A stretch of 64,000 nucleotides of DNA, taken from positions 3,534,602 through 3,598,601 of the forward strand of contig CP034996.1 in assembly GCA_004026145.2 (NCBI GenBank), in the 5' to 3' direction. The translations under genes were made by a program, and so were the position numbers. Positions 1 through 11,100 of the stretch are shown piece after piece. Source of the DNA: Takifugu bimaculatus. Lineage: Eukaryota > Chordata > Actinopteri > Tetraodontiformes > Tetraodontidae. The number at the start of each line of letters is the position of its first letter. Positions within the stretch are counted from its first letter, which is position 1. Below the pieces are notes generated by a model. The model had not been told where the DNA came from and did no database searches. It worked only from the letters and a program-made list of their open reading frames with translations.

Positions 1-94
1 TTGTTTACCTTTTGGTTGAACAATGAAAAATAAATAATGACATTTACCAGATGGAACAAATCAAATCAATTCACTTGAATGATCAGCGTCCGTT

Positions 95-175
95 ACAGAA
101 ACCCGGAGCCTGACCCCAACAGAAAACCTGGAGCAGGACCAGGCTCGTGGGGGCCATCCTGTCACTAGCGTCCTC
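95..175 (-). repeat. Degenerate L2 LINE 3-prime UTR fragment
   Basis: The stretch resembles the 3-prime UTR of the L2 element at 7.4-12.5 kb. Both share the motifs GCCTGACCCC, then a CTTGAGCAGGAC-like block, AGGCTC and GGGGGCC/ACCCTCCTG in the same order (compare 7493-7590). It is diverged and short. No other part of the element is visible to its left. Confidence 0.5.
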
Positions 176-328
176 TAAATGGACCAATTAGCACGACTTC
201 ATGTTGCTCTATTAAGAAATGTTCTGATCAGTAGCGCTGAGAGGTGACGTTAGCTGCTAGCAGAGTCCAGCATCCAGGGCCAGAGACGATAGCCGGGACA
301 GTGAAGGTGTGAGGAGAGCGGGACGTAC

Positions 329-1052
329 CTGGTGACCACACATGAGGCTCTGCGCTGCCATCATGATGGCCTTCATCCCAGGCACACACTTTGTTAATAT
401 TGTTGCTGGAGTGGCGAGTGTTGGCCTGAAAGATAAAGCACGGTGCGTTCTTTAGCGCTCAACAGGGGGGAGCTTCCAGATCAGGTCTGACTGAACTGGG
501 CCCGTTCATCTCCTCACTGCTGGTCTACGAGCACCACTAAAGGGCCCTCTTCTGTTTCCTATCCTGGCTGTGCTCTCATCAGTTCTGACTGTAAATATGG
601 GACCGTTTCTTCTAGTTTTTGTGAGACATGAGCTTGTGGTGCGCCACACCTGCACCAGCAGGCCTGTCTGTGGGGGGGCTGGCCCTCTCCGGCCTGAAGC
701 ACGTTCCCCATGTAGACCTCCTTCACTTCTTCAGGAGCAATTCCTAAACACAACACCATGAAGCTGGAACATGTGCACGCCCAGAGAGACCCAGAGGTGC
801 TTCAGCCAACCAGCTGCACATACCTGCTCTGTCGACGGCCCCTTTAAATGGCCACCGAGCCCAGCCGGGGGGCCGGCACCGCGGCCAGCTGCCCCGAAAG
901 ACCCCATAGGGGTCCGGCCGCGCTCACGATAACACCTCCTGGAAGGACAAGTCCAGTTAAGGATACGCGCGAACTACTGGGACATTTCGGCTCCTCGGAC
1001 TTACGTTGAGCGACGTGCGCGTGGAGTAACTTTTCGCGAGGTACCTGTAAAC
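329..1052 (-). CDS. acat1: acat1, mitochondrial acetyl-CoA acetyltransferase (partial, frameshifted)
   Basis: Mitochondrial acetoacetyl-CoA thiolase, which interconverts two acetyl-CoA and acetoacetyl-CoA in ketone-body and isoleucine metabolism. Four minus-strand exons with GT/AG borders are visible. 1005-1052 encodes the end of the transit-peptide region (VYRYLAKSYSTRTSLN). 824-938 encodes the thiolase start (VIVSA, then AAVPAPRLGSVAI). 650-743 encodes GIAPEEVKEVYMGNVLQ-AGEGQ. 329-425 encodes the active-site region (NINKVCA, then GMKAIMMAAQSLMCGHQ). Intron phases agree from exon to exon. Exon 824-938 lacks single bases at four places and has one extra T (ATTTAAAG); its length of 115 instead of the 118 expected fits a net loss of three. 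Exon 329-425 also shifts frame on both sides of the nucleophile-Cys motif NKVCA. The first exon was not resolved, and exons after GHQ lie beyond the left edge. The family assignment is firm. Whether the breaks are decay or assembly error is open. Confidence 0.82.
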
Positions 1053-1165
1053 CTGCAAAGGCAAGAGAGACAATGAGCTCGAACCCTCGTTTTGGGGTCC
1101 CCAAACGCAGCCCGTGCTCGCAGAACACGGCTAAAGGCTCGAATCCCCCCATTGACGCTGCGTCA

Positions 1166-1171
1166 CACGTG
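1166..1171. promoter_or_regulatory. CACGTG E-box in the presumed acat1 promoter
   Basis: A GGTCACGTGTGAC-type site on the minus strand lies about 115 bp upstream of the first recognised acat1 exon, in a CpG-rich stretch (about 840-1300) that includes a CGGCC repeat at 1266-1288. USF/MiT factors bind such sites. Its use here is inferred from position only. Confidence 0.35.
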
Positions 1172-1562
1172 ACCGAGCATTTATGGCGCAGTTCTGGATC
1201 GTAGCTTTGACCCAGTCAAGGACGCTGCGCAGACAGAAACACTCGTCGCTGCTCTGCCCTCGGAGCCGGGCCCGGCCCGGCCCGGCCCAGTACGGGGGTC
1301 CACCCAAGAACACATCAAAGTTATGCTTACCCCACTGCTACTCACCAGGCCTTTACACTTCCGAACATGCATGGTGACTAAAGCACTGCTCGATGACATC
1401 GTGGACGACAACATTGGAGACACCAGGGACCGACTCGGGGCGCTGAAGCATCAACCAATCAGCGAGAGCTGGATTTCAAACGTCATCGCTCACCCTGAAC
1501 TCTGGTAATGTAGTTCTACATGGTGCTAAACAAATTATACACGACATATGCCGTTTACTGTT
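1172..1562. other. CpG-rich then unique spacer, no gene seen
   Basis: The first 130 bases are GC-rich and probably include the unresolved first exon or promoter of acat1. The rest has no convincing coding signal. Confidence 0.4.
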
Positions 1563-1596
<34 letters not shown>

Positions 1597-1597
1597 C

Positions 1598-1666
<69 letters not shown>
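1563..1666. repeat. (GATA)n microsatellite
   Basis: About 25 copies of GATA/TAGA, interrupted by one GACA and one GATGATA. Confidence 0.97.
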
Positions 1667-1766
1667 GGTTAGTTATTAACATTTCCTTAATGTTTCATTC
1701 AAAGCTGTTAATAACTTTGAATTATTTTACCAAAACAACATTTAACAACAGCAGTGGCTGACACAT

Positions 1767-2118
1767 AGAGTGAGTGAATGAGTGAGTGAATGAGTGAGTG
1801 AGTGAGTGAGTGAGTGAGTGAGTGAGTGAGTGGATGAGTGAGCAGATGAGTGAGTGAGTGAGTGAGTGAGTTGAGTGAGTGAGTGGATGAGTGAGTGGAT
1901 GAGTGAGTGAGTGAGTGAGTGCGTGCGTGAGTGAGGTGAGTGATGGTGCGTGGGATGAGTGAATGCGTGCGTGCGTGCGTGAGTGCGTTGCGTGCGTGCG
2001 TGCGTGAGTGAGCGTGCGTGGCTGTGCGTGCGTGCGGCGTGAGTGCGTGCGTGCGTGCGTGCGTGCGTCGTGCGTGAGCGAGAGTCGTGCGTGCGTGAGT
2101 GAGTGAGTGAGTGCGTGG
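1767..2118. repeat. (TGAG)n grading into (TGCG)n microsatellite
   Basis: Tetranucleotide array that starts as GAGT/GAAT units and changes after about 1920 to GCGT/GAGT units. It gives spurious long open frames of Ser-Leu-Thr-His type on the minus strand. Confidence 0.97.
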
Positions 2119-2587
2119 AGTGGATGGAAAGCCAAATCTCAGCATCATCAGTACTCGATCCTTATGGCCTGTTGTCCACATCATTAGCAAGTCAAACTAG
2201 AGTTACAGGAGCCATACAAGCAGAACAGCAATGGGGGCGCCACACTGGCGTGAAGATGGACCAGCCAGGGAACTACAGTTGGTATTTCCAGTTTAGGCCA
2301 GTTTATGTCAGCAGCCATACACATGTTTTATAGATGAGACCAGCCAGTACAGTGTTCATTAGCCTTTAAACATGGCATCGCAGAGACCCAAATAAGGCTC
2401 TGTGATCATGCCCCCCCGCCCTTATCCTGGATGTCCTCTGAGCTAAATCCAGAGTTTGGAGTGTTTCCCCTCCCCCAGACAGCCGAGGGAGTGTTGAGGG
2501 CGTGAGTGTTGTTGTGTGACTGGGCTAACACCTCTTGGTCCGAACAGAACCTTGGGTCAGCGCTGCGCGTTACAAATCCTCCATTTG
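2119..2587. other. Unique spacer, nothing recognised
   Basis: No exon-like or repeat structure that I can support. Confidence 0.4.
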
Positions 2588-3142
2588 TCCACACACACCA
2601 CACACACACACACGCACGCACGCACGCACGCACACACACACGCACACACAGACACACACACACACGCACACAGACCACACACACATGCACTCACAAACAC
2701 ACACATACACACACCGCACGCACAAACACCACGCACGCACACACAGACAACCACACACGCACCATAAACACACACATACACACACACACCACACACTCAC
2801 ACACACATAAACACACACTCACGCACGCACAAACACACACACACGCACACACACACACCCGCACGCATGCACAAACACACACAAACACCACTCCCACACA
2901 CGCACACACACACACCACACAGACACATGCACGCACGCACAACACACACTCACGCATGCACAAACACACACGCACTCACACACAAGACACACAACACACG
3001 CACGCATAAACACACACATACACACACACGCACACACTCACACACACTAAACACACATGCACGCACGCACAAACACACACACACGCACACACACACACGC
3101 ATGCACAAACACCTCACACACACGCACCACACACACACCATC
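2588..3142. repeat. (CA)n / (CACG)n microsatellite
   Basis: About 550 bases of CA dinucleotides mixed with CGCA and CACAAA variants. Confidence 0.97.
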
Positions 3143-3500
3143 ATTTGTTTTCACATGACACTCCAACCGTCATATCAGACTTTTCTAAGAACCAGCTGAA
3201 CACTGATGGATGGAAACTCTTCTTCTCCACTCATCGTCACCACTTTGGCCTTTTTATTCACACTTGTGTTCCACGTGTACACACAGTCGGTCCACAAGTG
3301 TGTTGAGAACATTTTGGTCTTTCCACTCAGAACACGGGTCCATCTGATGTTCCCACCGTCTTCATCCCACCGACCCAGTTTGCAGCTGCGCTGGTCTACA
3401 CACAACTACAGCAGCAGTGAAGTCTCCTGCACAGGACAGCTGCTGGATCCACCTGGAGAGTCCAGCAGCAACGAAGGGAAAAGTGTAAGCTGGTTTTGGT
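3143..3500. other. Spacer, nothing firmly recognised
   Basis: Short open frames on both strands, without recognisable domains. Confidence 0.35.
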
Positions 3501-3786
3501 CGGGACAAGAATAGTCAGAGAGGCTGGAATCATGAAGTCCATCCCTGGGATGAAAGGGGAGGTCAGGTTGGGGATTACAGCAAAATGTTGGGTTAGTGGA
3601 GACTGGCCTTTGAAAAGGAAAAGACAAAAAGAAACATCTTGAGATGTGTTGAGGAGTCTTGTTGTTGCATGTGGATGAGTAGGCCATGATGTAGTGGGGG
3701 GCGGATCCATGAAGCACTTCAGAAACAGCAGAATTTTAACGTCAGTTCTTAGCAGAAGAGGCAATGCAGGATCTTCAGGACTGGGC

Positions 3787-3897
3787 TTCAGGGTTCTCCT
3801 GGACCTGGTCAGGGTCTCCTGGGCCTGGTCAGGGTTCTCCTGGACCTGGTCAGGGTTCTCCTGGGCCTGGTCAGGGTTCTCCTGGGCCTGGTCAGGA
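3787..3897. repeat. 21-bp minisatellite, about 5 copies
   Basis: Tandem unit GGTTCTCCTGGRCCTGGTCA plus one base, ending in GTCAGGAGACC. The 21-bp period gives an open heptapeptide repeat (QENPDQA) on the minus strand, which is not taken as coding. Confidence 0.9.
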
Positions 3898-3929
3898 GAC
3901 CTGCAGCAGTGCTCTGGATCAGCTGTAGG

Positions 3930-4130
3930 CGTTTGAGTGATTTTTGGGAAATTCCAGTGAGCAACTTTTGCAGTCGTTCGGCCGGCTTGGTTCAAATGAA
4001 TGATCCAATTTCTCAGAGTGGGAATTAGAAAGGAGGCTGGGGATTCATTATTGATATGATGCTGGAAGCTAAGGTCAGCATCAATGGTGACACCAAGATT
4101 AGGAACAAAGTCGCAGGAACAGAGAGGGAA
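3930..4130 (-). pseudogene. Degenerate LINE reverse transcriptase fragment
   Basis: Minus-strand translation contains VPNLGVTIDADLSFQHHIN, the conserved block after the palm domain in CR1/L2-type reverse transcriptases (compare VRNLGVTFDQNLSFNSHI in the L2 copies here). The neighbouring minus-strand sequence down to about 3500 may be more of the same element, but it is too decayed to align by eye. Confidence 0.5.
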
Positions 4131-4389
4131 GGGTTGTTGGATTCTCCAATTTTATGTCTGTTTTTTAATCATCTTACTGTAAGCTGGTTTTAATGGTCAC
4201 CTTTAATCCACCAGGTGTGGTTCATCGGACGGTCAAGTAGGAAATAACATCAAATCCACTCATCCCACAGACACAAAGTGAGCCTAGCTTCAGCGGAGGT
4301 TAGCTTCAGTAGAGGTTAGGTTTTTGATCAACAAAGAATTTTAAAAACATGTATTAAAAAAGCACAAACAAAATGCCAAAGTGACCAAC

Positions 4390-4395
4390 TTTATT
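4390..4395 (-). terminator. AATAAA polyadenylation signal of the mmp13-like gene
   Basis: TTTATT on the plus strand, about 95 bp past the stop codon at 4491. It is the nearest canonical signal in the right orientation. Confidence 0.6.
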
Positions 4396-4490
4396 TGCAT
4401 TTGTGGCTCCGGGATTAGAGGATGATGCAGGATCATGGATAAATGACACAAGAATGTGTTAGAATTTCCTCATTTACCCTGAAAGCAAGT

Positions 4491-6727
4491 CTAAAAATTA
4501 GTACATGTCAGGAAGTAGTTGTTGTCTAGGAGACGGAACAGCCGCTTGCTCCCCATGCTGTACTCGAACATCACACGTCCACTGTAGATGTAGGCAAAGC
4601 CTGCGAGGAGAGGACACCTGTTAGACTCCAGGACTACGACTCCAAACGGCTCCACATGATCCTCACCTCTGTACTCAAACGCTGCCGTCACTTTTCCAGG
4701 AATGTCAGGAAAAGTCAGGTCAATTCTCTTGGGAAATCCTTCGTCCATTGTTTTTTTTGGCCTCATCATATCTGGGGAACCACAGACAGGAATTACACTC
4801 TTTCATGCTCTCTGTTCAAATGAAGCAATGATAGTGTGCTAGTTTGCTAATTGCACACCTGTATTGCATGTTGTCGGCAAAAAACAAGATCTTGCCAGAC
4901 TGTTCGTCATAAAGGGCTGCGTCTATTTTTCTGACTGTCATTGGCAGACCAAAAGTGGAGATTGACTTGGGATAGCCACTGACAGGATCATAACCTCTGA
5001 AAGCCCACACCTGACGGTCTGTGATGAGAGACATGAGGATTAGTTACTCCTACTTTGGAAATGCTGACGGATACAAAGACAGAGACAAGTTTGCACTTTT
5101 AAAGAGGAAGACTCTATCTGATTCCGGATTCTCAAAAGCAGCATCAATGTTGACAGGAGCACCACGCCAGAAGTTGGCTATCAGGCTCTGCTGTGGTAGG
5201 TCACTCTGAGAGGGGCGACGCCAGAGGAACCTGAAACATCCATCATCCATCAAATGATCAACAGTGTGAATCAAAGTAGCCGCGGCGTCCGGATACATCA
5301 TGTGAGCGGCTGTTATACAGCGAGGGCCTCACCTGCCCTTGAAGAAGTACATCTCCCCCCTCAGAGTGGTGACAGCATCCAGGACCAGATCTGAGTCACA
5401 GGCATCAGGCGTGGTTGGACGCGTCACTCCAGGATCCACTGGACCTTCAGGGTTGGGGCCTGGGCATAAATGAAATTATAAACTCAAATTTTAAATTCAT
5501 GTGAGAAAGAGCTGTGTTTGACCGAAGCAGCTTTTACCGTAAAGAGACTGAATCCCACTGACGTCATCTTGGGGGAGAACAAAAGTGTCTGGGTCATGGA
5601 ATGTGTATACTGGGAACATGAGGGCACCAGGATCTTGTGAGTGAGACAAGCCCAGGGAGTGTCCGAACTCATGGGCCGCCACCAAGAACAGGACATAACC
5701 TGTATCAGCAAAGACAGACTCAGAAGACCGTCCCAACTCCTGACCGTCACACTCACCCAGCCGGCACAGTCCAGGTGGACGGGAACGCGGGACACTGACC
5801 TTTTGTGAGCGGAATGTGAAGAGCTCGTCTTCATCAAAATGAGCAATCTCCTCCAATGCCGGGGCCTGGAGCAAAGGCGTGGGCCAGAGTGCCATCGGGG
5901 CCATCAAAAGGGTAGGAATCTCCATGGTCTAATAAAAAAATATTAGCACGTCAGGTGTTGCAGCTCATTCAGATGCAGATGGGACGAGTGAACGCAGCAC
6001 GAGGACGAAGTTGCCCCCCCTACTCAGTCCTTGTCATACTCACACTGTCCTCCAATAACACCTTGATGTCAGGGTCGCTGGAGACCTTGCTGAACCTCAG
6101 TGGGGTAACTTTGGCCCAGACCTGCAGAGCTTTGTCTATGGACTGCTCAATCTCAGCTACAGACATGTCTGGGCTGTAGTTCTCTATCCTGGAGGCCAGG
6201 AGAACACACAGATCACCAACCACACCGATGTTGACATGAGGTCTCTTTCTGAAATCCACTCACCTGTAAGTGAGGTGTTTTTCTTCCATTTGAGGTCATT
6301 TCCAGAAATGGAATAAGCACTAGTCTTGATGTCTGGGACTCCACAGCGAGGCTTGCTCATCATCTTCAGTGTGTCAGAATCCAGTCTCCCGGTGATCTCT
6401 AAGCCAAAAAACTCTTGCATCTCACGTAGCTTCTGGCTCAGAGGGCTGATCCCACGTCTCACCACTGAGCCATTTTCCTCTTTGAAGTTGAAAATGTTCT
6501 CAGATATTTCTACGGAGAAAAAGAAGTCCTTGATAAACATCAAACCTGAACATCTCCTTCACCTGCGTCTACTTCTGTAAGGTCTTCCTAAAGCAGAAGT
6601 TTCCACATGAACCAACAACACACCTCTGCAAACTGCTCGTCGAGGTTGGTTCTCTGGGGCAGCGGCACACAGAGGACCGTCAGCACCGTCAGCACCAGGA
6701 CCAGCAGGACGGCCAGAGAGGGCTTCA

Positions 6728-6728
<1 letters not shown>
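4491..6728 (-). CDS. mmp13: Collagenase-type matrix metalloproteinase (mmp13-like), ten exons, four frame-breaking indels
   Basis: Secreted zinc endopeptidase that cleaves collagen and other matrix proteins. Exons on the minus strand: 6624-6728 (signal peptide MKPSLAVLLVLVLTVLTVLC, then QFAE), 6264-6509 (propeptide with cysteine switch PRCGVPD), 6046-6188, 5800-5928 (HGDSYPFDGPDG), 5538-5699 (zinc site HEFGHSLGLSH and Met-turn ALMFP), 5333-5459 (hinge, DACDSDLVLDAV), 5097-5230, 4859-5018, 4667-4771 and 4491-4600 (hemopexin blades ending FLTC-TNF). All introns are GT/AG and their phases fit. The frame is broken by one missing base in exon 2 near 6494 (or the exon uses an in-frame AG 11 bp further), one missing base in an A5 run near 6275, one extra base near 5849 and an A8 run instead of A7 at 4751-4758. 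There are no fibronectin repeats, so it is not mmp2/9. The residues fit MMP13 best; which fish paralogue is uncertain. Confidence 0.87.
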
Positions 6729-6812
<84 letters not shown>

Positions 6813-6852
6813 GCCTGCCTGCCTGTCTGCCCGCCTGTCTGTCTGTCTGCCG
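6729..6852. repeat. (GTCT)n microsatellite filling the mmp13-like 5-prime UTR
   Basis: About 21 perfect GTCT units followed by GCCT/GCCC variants. It abuts the start codon (CAT at 6726-6728) and ends about 10 bp short of the TATA box, so the transcript leader would be almost pure (GACA)n. Confidence 0.95.
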
Positions 6853-6862
6853 CTGCTCAGCT

Positions 6863-6868
6863 CTTATA
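6863..6868 (-). promoter_or_regulatory. TATA box of the mmp13-like gene
   Basis: The minus strand reads TATAAGAG from 6868, 135-140 bp upstream of the start codon. Inducible MMP genes are typically TATA-driven. An ETS/PEA3-type AGGAAGTG lies just upstream (6883-6890). No perfect AP-1 site was found nearby. Confidence 0.6.
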
Positions 6869-6964
6869 GAGGCTGAGCACAGAGGAAGTGGATCTGCTGC
6901 CAGGCCATATATGGAAGACACAGGAAGGTCAAGTGATCTTACAAACAAATAACAATTGCAGAAT

Positions 6965-7320
6965 GTACAAATTCAACTTTCAACTTTATTTGTCCCCAAA
7001 GAGCGACTGGTTTCGCAGCAAGACAGGCAAAAACACACAACAGAACCTGGTGGTGGTGGTGGTGGTGGTGGTGGTGGTGGGGGGGGGGGGCACTGAATGT
7101 TAAGGCATGGAGAATAAGGAATGGCAGGTTGATATTACAACCCCGATACACATTTACCGATACAGTTCAACAACCATAGTAATAAGAAGAAAAAAGATAT
7201 CAGACAATACATGAGATAACCAAGATCAGTACAATAGTCAGAACCATGAAAGACACTGTCAACACCTATGGCACCATCATCATAATCACCCTACCCTAGG
7301 TGACCATCATCATCCTCATT
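6965..7320. repeat. Probable LINE 3-prime fragment with (GGT)n and G-run
   Basis: Starts with CAACTTTATTTGTCCCCAAAG, which resembles LINE 3-prime ends common in fish genomes. A (GGT)10 tract and G11 run follow at 7050-7091. No coding sequence was seen. The family is not identified. Confidence 0.35.
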
Positions 7321-7599
7321 TACAACAGTAGTCACAATAGATTCCAATGCTGCTATCTACCTCCTGGACCTGAGTTTAGGAGGAAAATGGCAGCGGGAAT
7401 GAATGATCTCCTAATCTATTGCTCTACTGCTCTTATTTATATAGCGTCTTATACAATCAAAATTGTTTCAAGGCGCTTTCCAGAATCCCAGGGCCTGACC
7501 CCAGACAAGCAACAGTGGCAAGGAAAAACTCCCCTTTAACAGGAAGAAACCTTGAGCAGGACTAGGCTCATGTAGGGGGACCCTCCTGCTGATGGCCGG

Positions 7600-7815
7600 C
7601 TGGGTAAAGAGAGAGGAGAGGAGGGAGGACAGGTAGAGGATAGGATAGGTAGGAGAGGAGAGGGGTAGAGGAGAGGAGAGGTAGAGTGAAGGGGAGGTAG
7701 AGGAGAGGAGAAGGAGGAGGAGGGGAAAGAGGAGAGGAAAGAAGAGGAGAGGGAGAGGAGAAGGAGAAGGAGAAGGAGAGGAGAGGAGAGGAGAGGAGAG
7801 GAGAGGGAGAGGAGA
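7600..7815. repeat. GGAGA polypurine tract in the L2 3-prime UTR
   Basis: More than 200 bases almost purely of A and G on the plus strand, built from GAGAGGA and GAAGGA units. It could form triplex (H-)DNA and length variation is likely. Confidence 0.9.
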
Positions 7816-8168
7816 GGCACAGAGCACAGAAACACACACAAAAAATATGCACAATCACTTCAACGGGGCCGGCGGTCATTATGCAGCTCCGATGGCAGTG
7901 ATACCTGCAAATAGATAGAGGGGGGGGGGGAGAAGCAGAAAAACTACACAAGAATCAGCATAACTAGTCTGCTTGATGAGGAGAGGAAAGGAGAGGAAAG
8001 GAGAGGAAACCATGACCCAGTGGAGTGACAGAGGCCTGTCAGGTGATCATGTTTCCGGACCCCGGCAGCCTTGGCCTATAACAGCATAGCTAGAATGTGA
8101 CCTAACGATTAGACGACCCCCTAAGTATGATAATCTGTCTGTCTATGATAGTAACTGGAACTACTGAA

Positions 8169-11100
8169 TTAGTAACAATAAGCTTTTTCAAAGAGGTAGG
8201 TTTTGAGTCTGATCTTAAAAGTAGCGATGGAGTCAGCCTCCCGTACCTGGACAGGGAGCTGGTTCCAAAGCAGGGGGGCCTGGTAGCTAAATGCTCGGCC
8301 CCCCATTCTACTCCTAGAAACTCTGGGAACCACAAGTAGACCAGCATTCTGAGAGCGGAGCGGTCTATTGGGCTGATAGGGTATCACTAGCTCCTCCAGG
8401 TAGGATGGAGCTAGGCCTCTGAGGACCTTGTAGGTCAGAAGAAGGGTTTTAAAAGTTATTCTAAATTTAACGGGCAGCCAATGAAGCGACGCCATTACAG
8501 GACTTATGTGATCTCTTTTGTCAATACCTGTCAGAACTCTGGCTGCAGCATTTTGGATCAACTGGAGGCTTCTTAAAGAGTTGTTTGGACACCCTGATAA
8601 TAAGGAGTTACAATAGTCCAGCCTGGAAGTAACAAATGCATGGACTAACTTTTCAGCATCAGGCTGCATCAGTAGCTTCCTGATCTTTGAGATGTTCCTC
8701 AAGTGAAAAAAGGCACTTCTAGAGACTAATTTAATGTGTGAGTTGAAGGAGAGATTTTGATCAAAGTTACTCCTAGATTCCTCACAGAGAGACTAGATGT
8801 TAATGAGATACCATCTAGAGTGATCATGTGATCTAATCTATCCCTGAGAGGTTCAGGACCAAACACCATGACCTCAGTTTTTCCTGGGTTAAGGAGGAGG
8901 AAATTTGAAGACATCCAGGACTTTATGTCTTTAAGACAGGTCTGGAGCTTCACTAACTTCTCTGTCTCCTCGGGTTTCATGGATAAATAGAGCTGAGTGT
9001 CATCAGCATAACAATGAAAATTTATCCCATGCTGCCGAATAATGTTCCCTAAGGGAAGCATGTACAATGTGAAGAGGATTGGTCCGAGTACGGAACCTTG
9101 AGGAACTCCATGGCTAACCCTACTGTATGAGGAGGGAACGCCGTGGACATGGGCAAACTGGTATCTATCAGATAAGTATGATCTAAACCAGTCTAGTGCT
9201 GTCCCTTTAATCCCAATCACATGTTCCAGTCTCTGTAACAGGATGCTGTGATCTACTGTATCAAAAGCAGCACTGAGGTCCAGCAGAACCAGCATAGAGA
9301 CCAGTCCATGATCGGAAGCTATGAGAAGATCATTAGTGACTTTAAGAAGTGCTGTTTCTGTGCTGTGGTGAGCTCTAAAGCCTGACTGAAACATCTCAAA
9401 CAGGCTGTTCCTCTGCAGGTGCTCCAGTAACTGAGTCACCACCACCTTCTCTAGAACTTTAGAGATAAAAGGAAGGTTGGATATTGGCCTATAATTTCCC
9501 AAGACATCAGGATCCAGTGATGGTTTTTTAAGCAACGGCTTAATCACTGCCACCTTGTAGGACCGGGGTACATAACCTGACACTAAAGAACCATTGATCT
9601 GGTCCAGGATAGAACTGCCTATCAGTGGTAGAACATCCTTCAACAGGTGTGTTGGGATGGGATCTAAAAGACACGTAGTGGTCTTGGATTTCTGAATTAG
9701 CGATGACGCCTCAGAAAAATATATAGGGCTGAAGGAGCTTAAGGGCTCGTTGGAGACCCTGCATGTTCCCACAGTCGGCACATCTGGTGATGGTCCAGTT
9801 GTTGGGATGGCCTGGTTAGCTTTCTCTCTGATAGCTAGAACTTTATCAGTGAAGAAGCTCATGAAGTCTTCACCACTAAGGGAAGAAGGGATACGTGGAT
9901 CTAAAACACTGTGACTCTTGGTTAATTTGGCCACAGTGCTGAAGAGAAACCTGGGGTTGTTCTTATTTTCCTCAATCAAAGAAGAAAAATAAGCTGTTCT
10001 AGCCTTGCGAAGGGCCTTTTTGTAAACTAATAGACAGTCTTTCCAGGCTACATGGTAGCTGTCTATCTTACAAGAATGCCACTTCCTTTCCAGTCTTCGC
10101 ACTTTCTGCTTGAGGGTCCTGATATGTGAATTATACCAGGGGGCACACCTCCTCTGATTTACTATTTTCTTTTTCAGGGGGGCAACAGAATCAAGCGTGA
10201 TTCTCAGTGAGGTTGCTGCACCTTCAGCAATAGAGTCAACCTCAGCAGGGCTCAGATTATAATGATTGATCCCTGGGGAAACACACGGTGGTCCTGGGAT
10301 CAGCACAGGGATCACTTCCTTAAACTTAACTACAGCATTATCTGAAAGACATCTGCTATAGTAAGACTTTGTTCTGAGCATAGAAGAATCCTTAATCATA
10401 AATGTAAAAGTGATCAAAGAGTGGTCTGACAGGAGTGGGTTCTGAGGGAACACTGACACATGTTCTACCTCAACACCATAAGTCAGGACTAGATCTAGGG
10501 TGTGGTTAAAGCTGTGAGTTGGTTGGTTTATCTGCTGGAGGAAACCAACTGACTCAAGTAATGAAATGAAGCCATTTCTAAAGCTGTCGTTTATAACGTC
10601 CATATGGATGTTAAAGTCTCCAATGATAATGACTTTTTCCGTTCTAAGGACCAAGTCAGATAAGAAATCAGAGAACTCAGACAGGAACTCTGAATGTGGC
10701 CCAGCAGGGGGCCGATATACTACTACAAACAGAAGTGGCTTTTCTGTCCTCCAGTTCAGATGAGTGATGCCAAGAGTCAGGCTTTCAAATGAACTGAAGC
10801 TGTGTTTTGGTCTGGGATTAATTAATAACTTGGAGTGATAGATTGCTGCCACTCCCCCTCCTCGACCAGTAACACGTGGAATATGATAATTAAGATGGGT
10901 AGGAGGAGTAGATTCATTTAAGCTCACATACTCCTCCTGAAGCCAGGTCTCAGTAAGACAAAATAAATCAATGTGATGATCCGCTATCAGGTCGTGCACT
11001 AACAGGGATTTACACAAAAGAGATCTAATATTTAACAGTCCACACTTAATTGTGATATTAGTTTCTCCAACTTGTGCTTCAGTATTAATTTTAATAAGAT

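Noticed and set aside
1708..2190. Ser-Leu-Thr-His-rich open frames
   Set aside because: Translation of a TGAG/TGCG tetranucleotide array only.
6559..6948. Open frame with (TDRQ)n on the minus strand above mmp13
   Set aside because: It reads through the (GACA)n repeat out of frame with the signal peptide.
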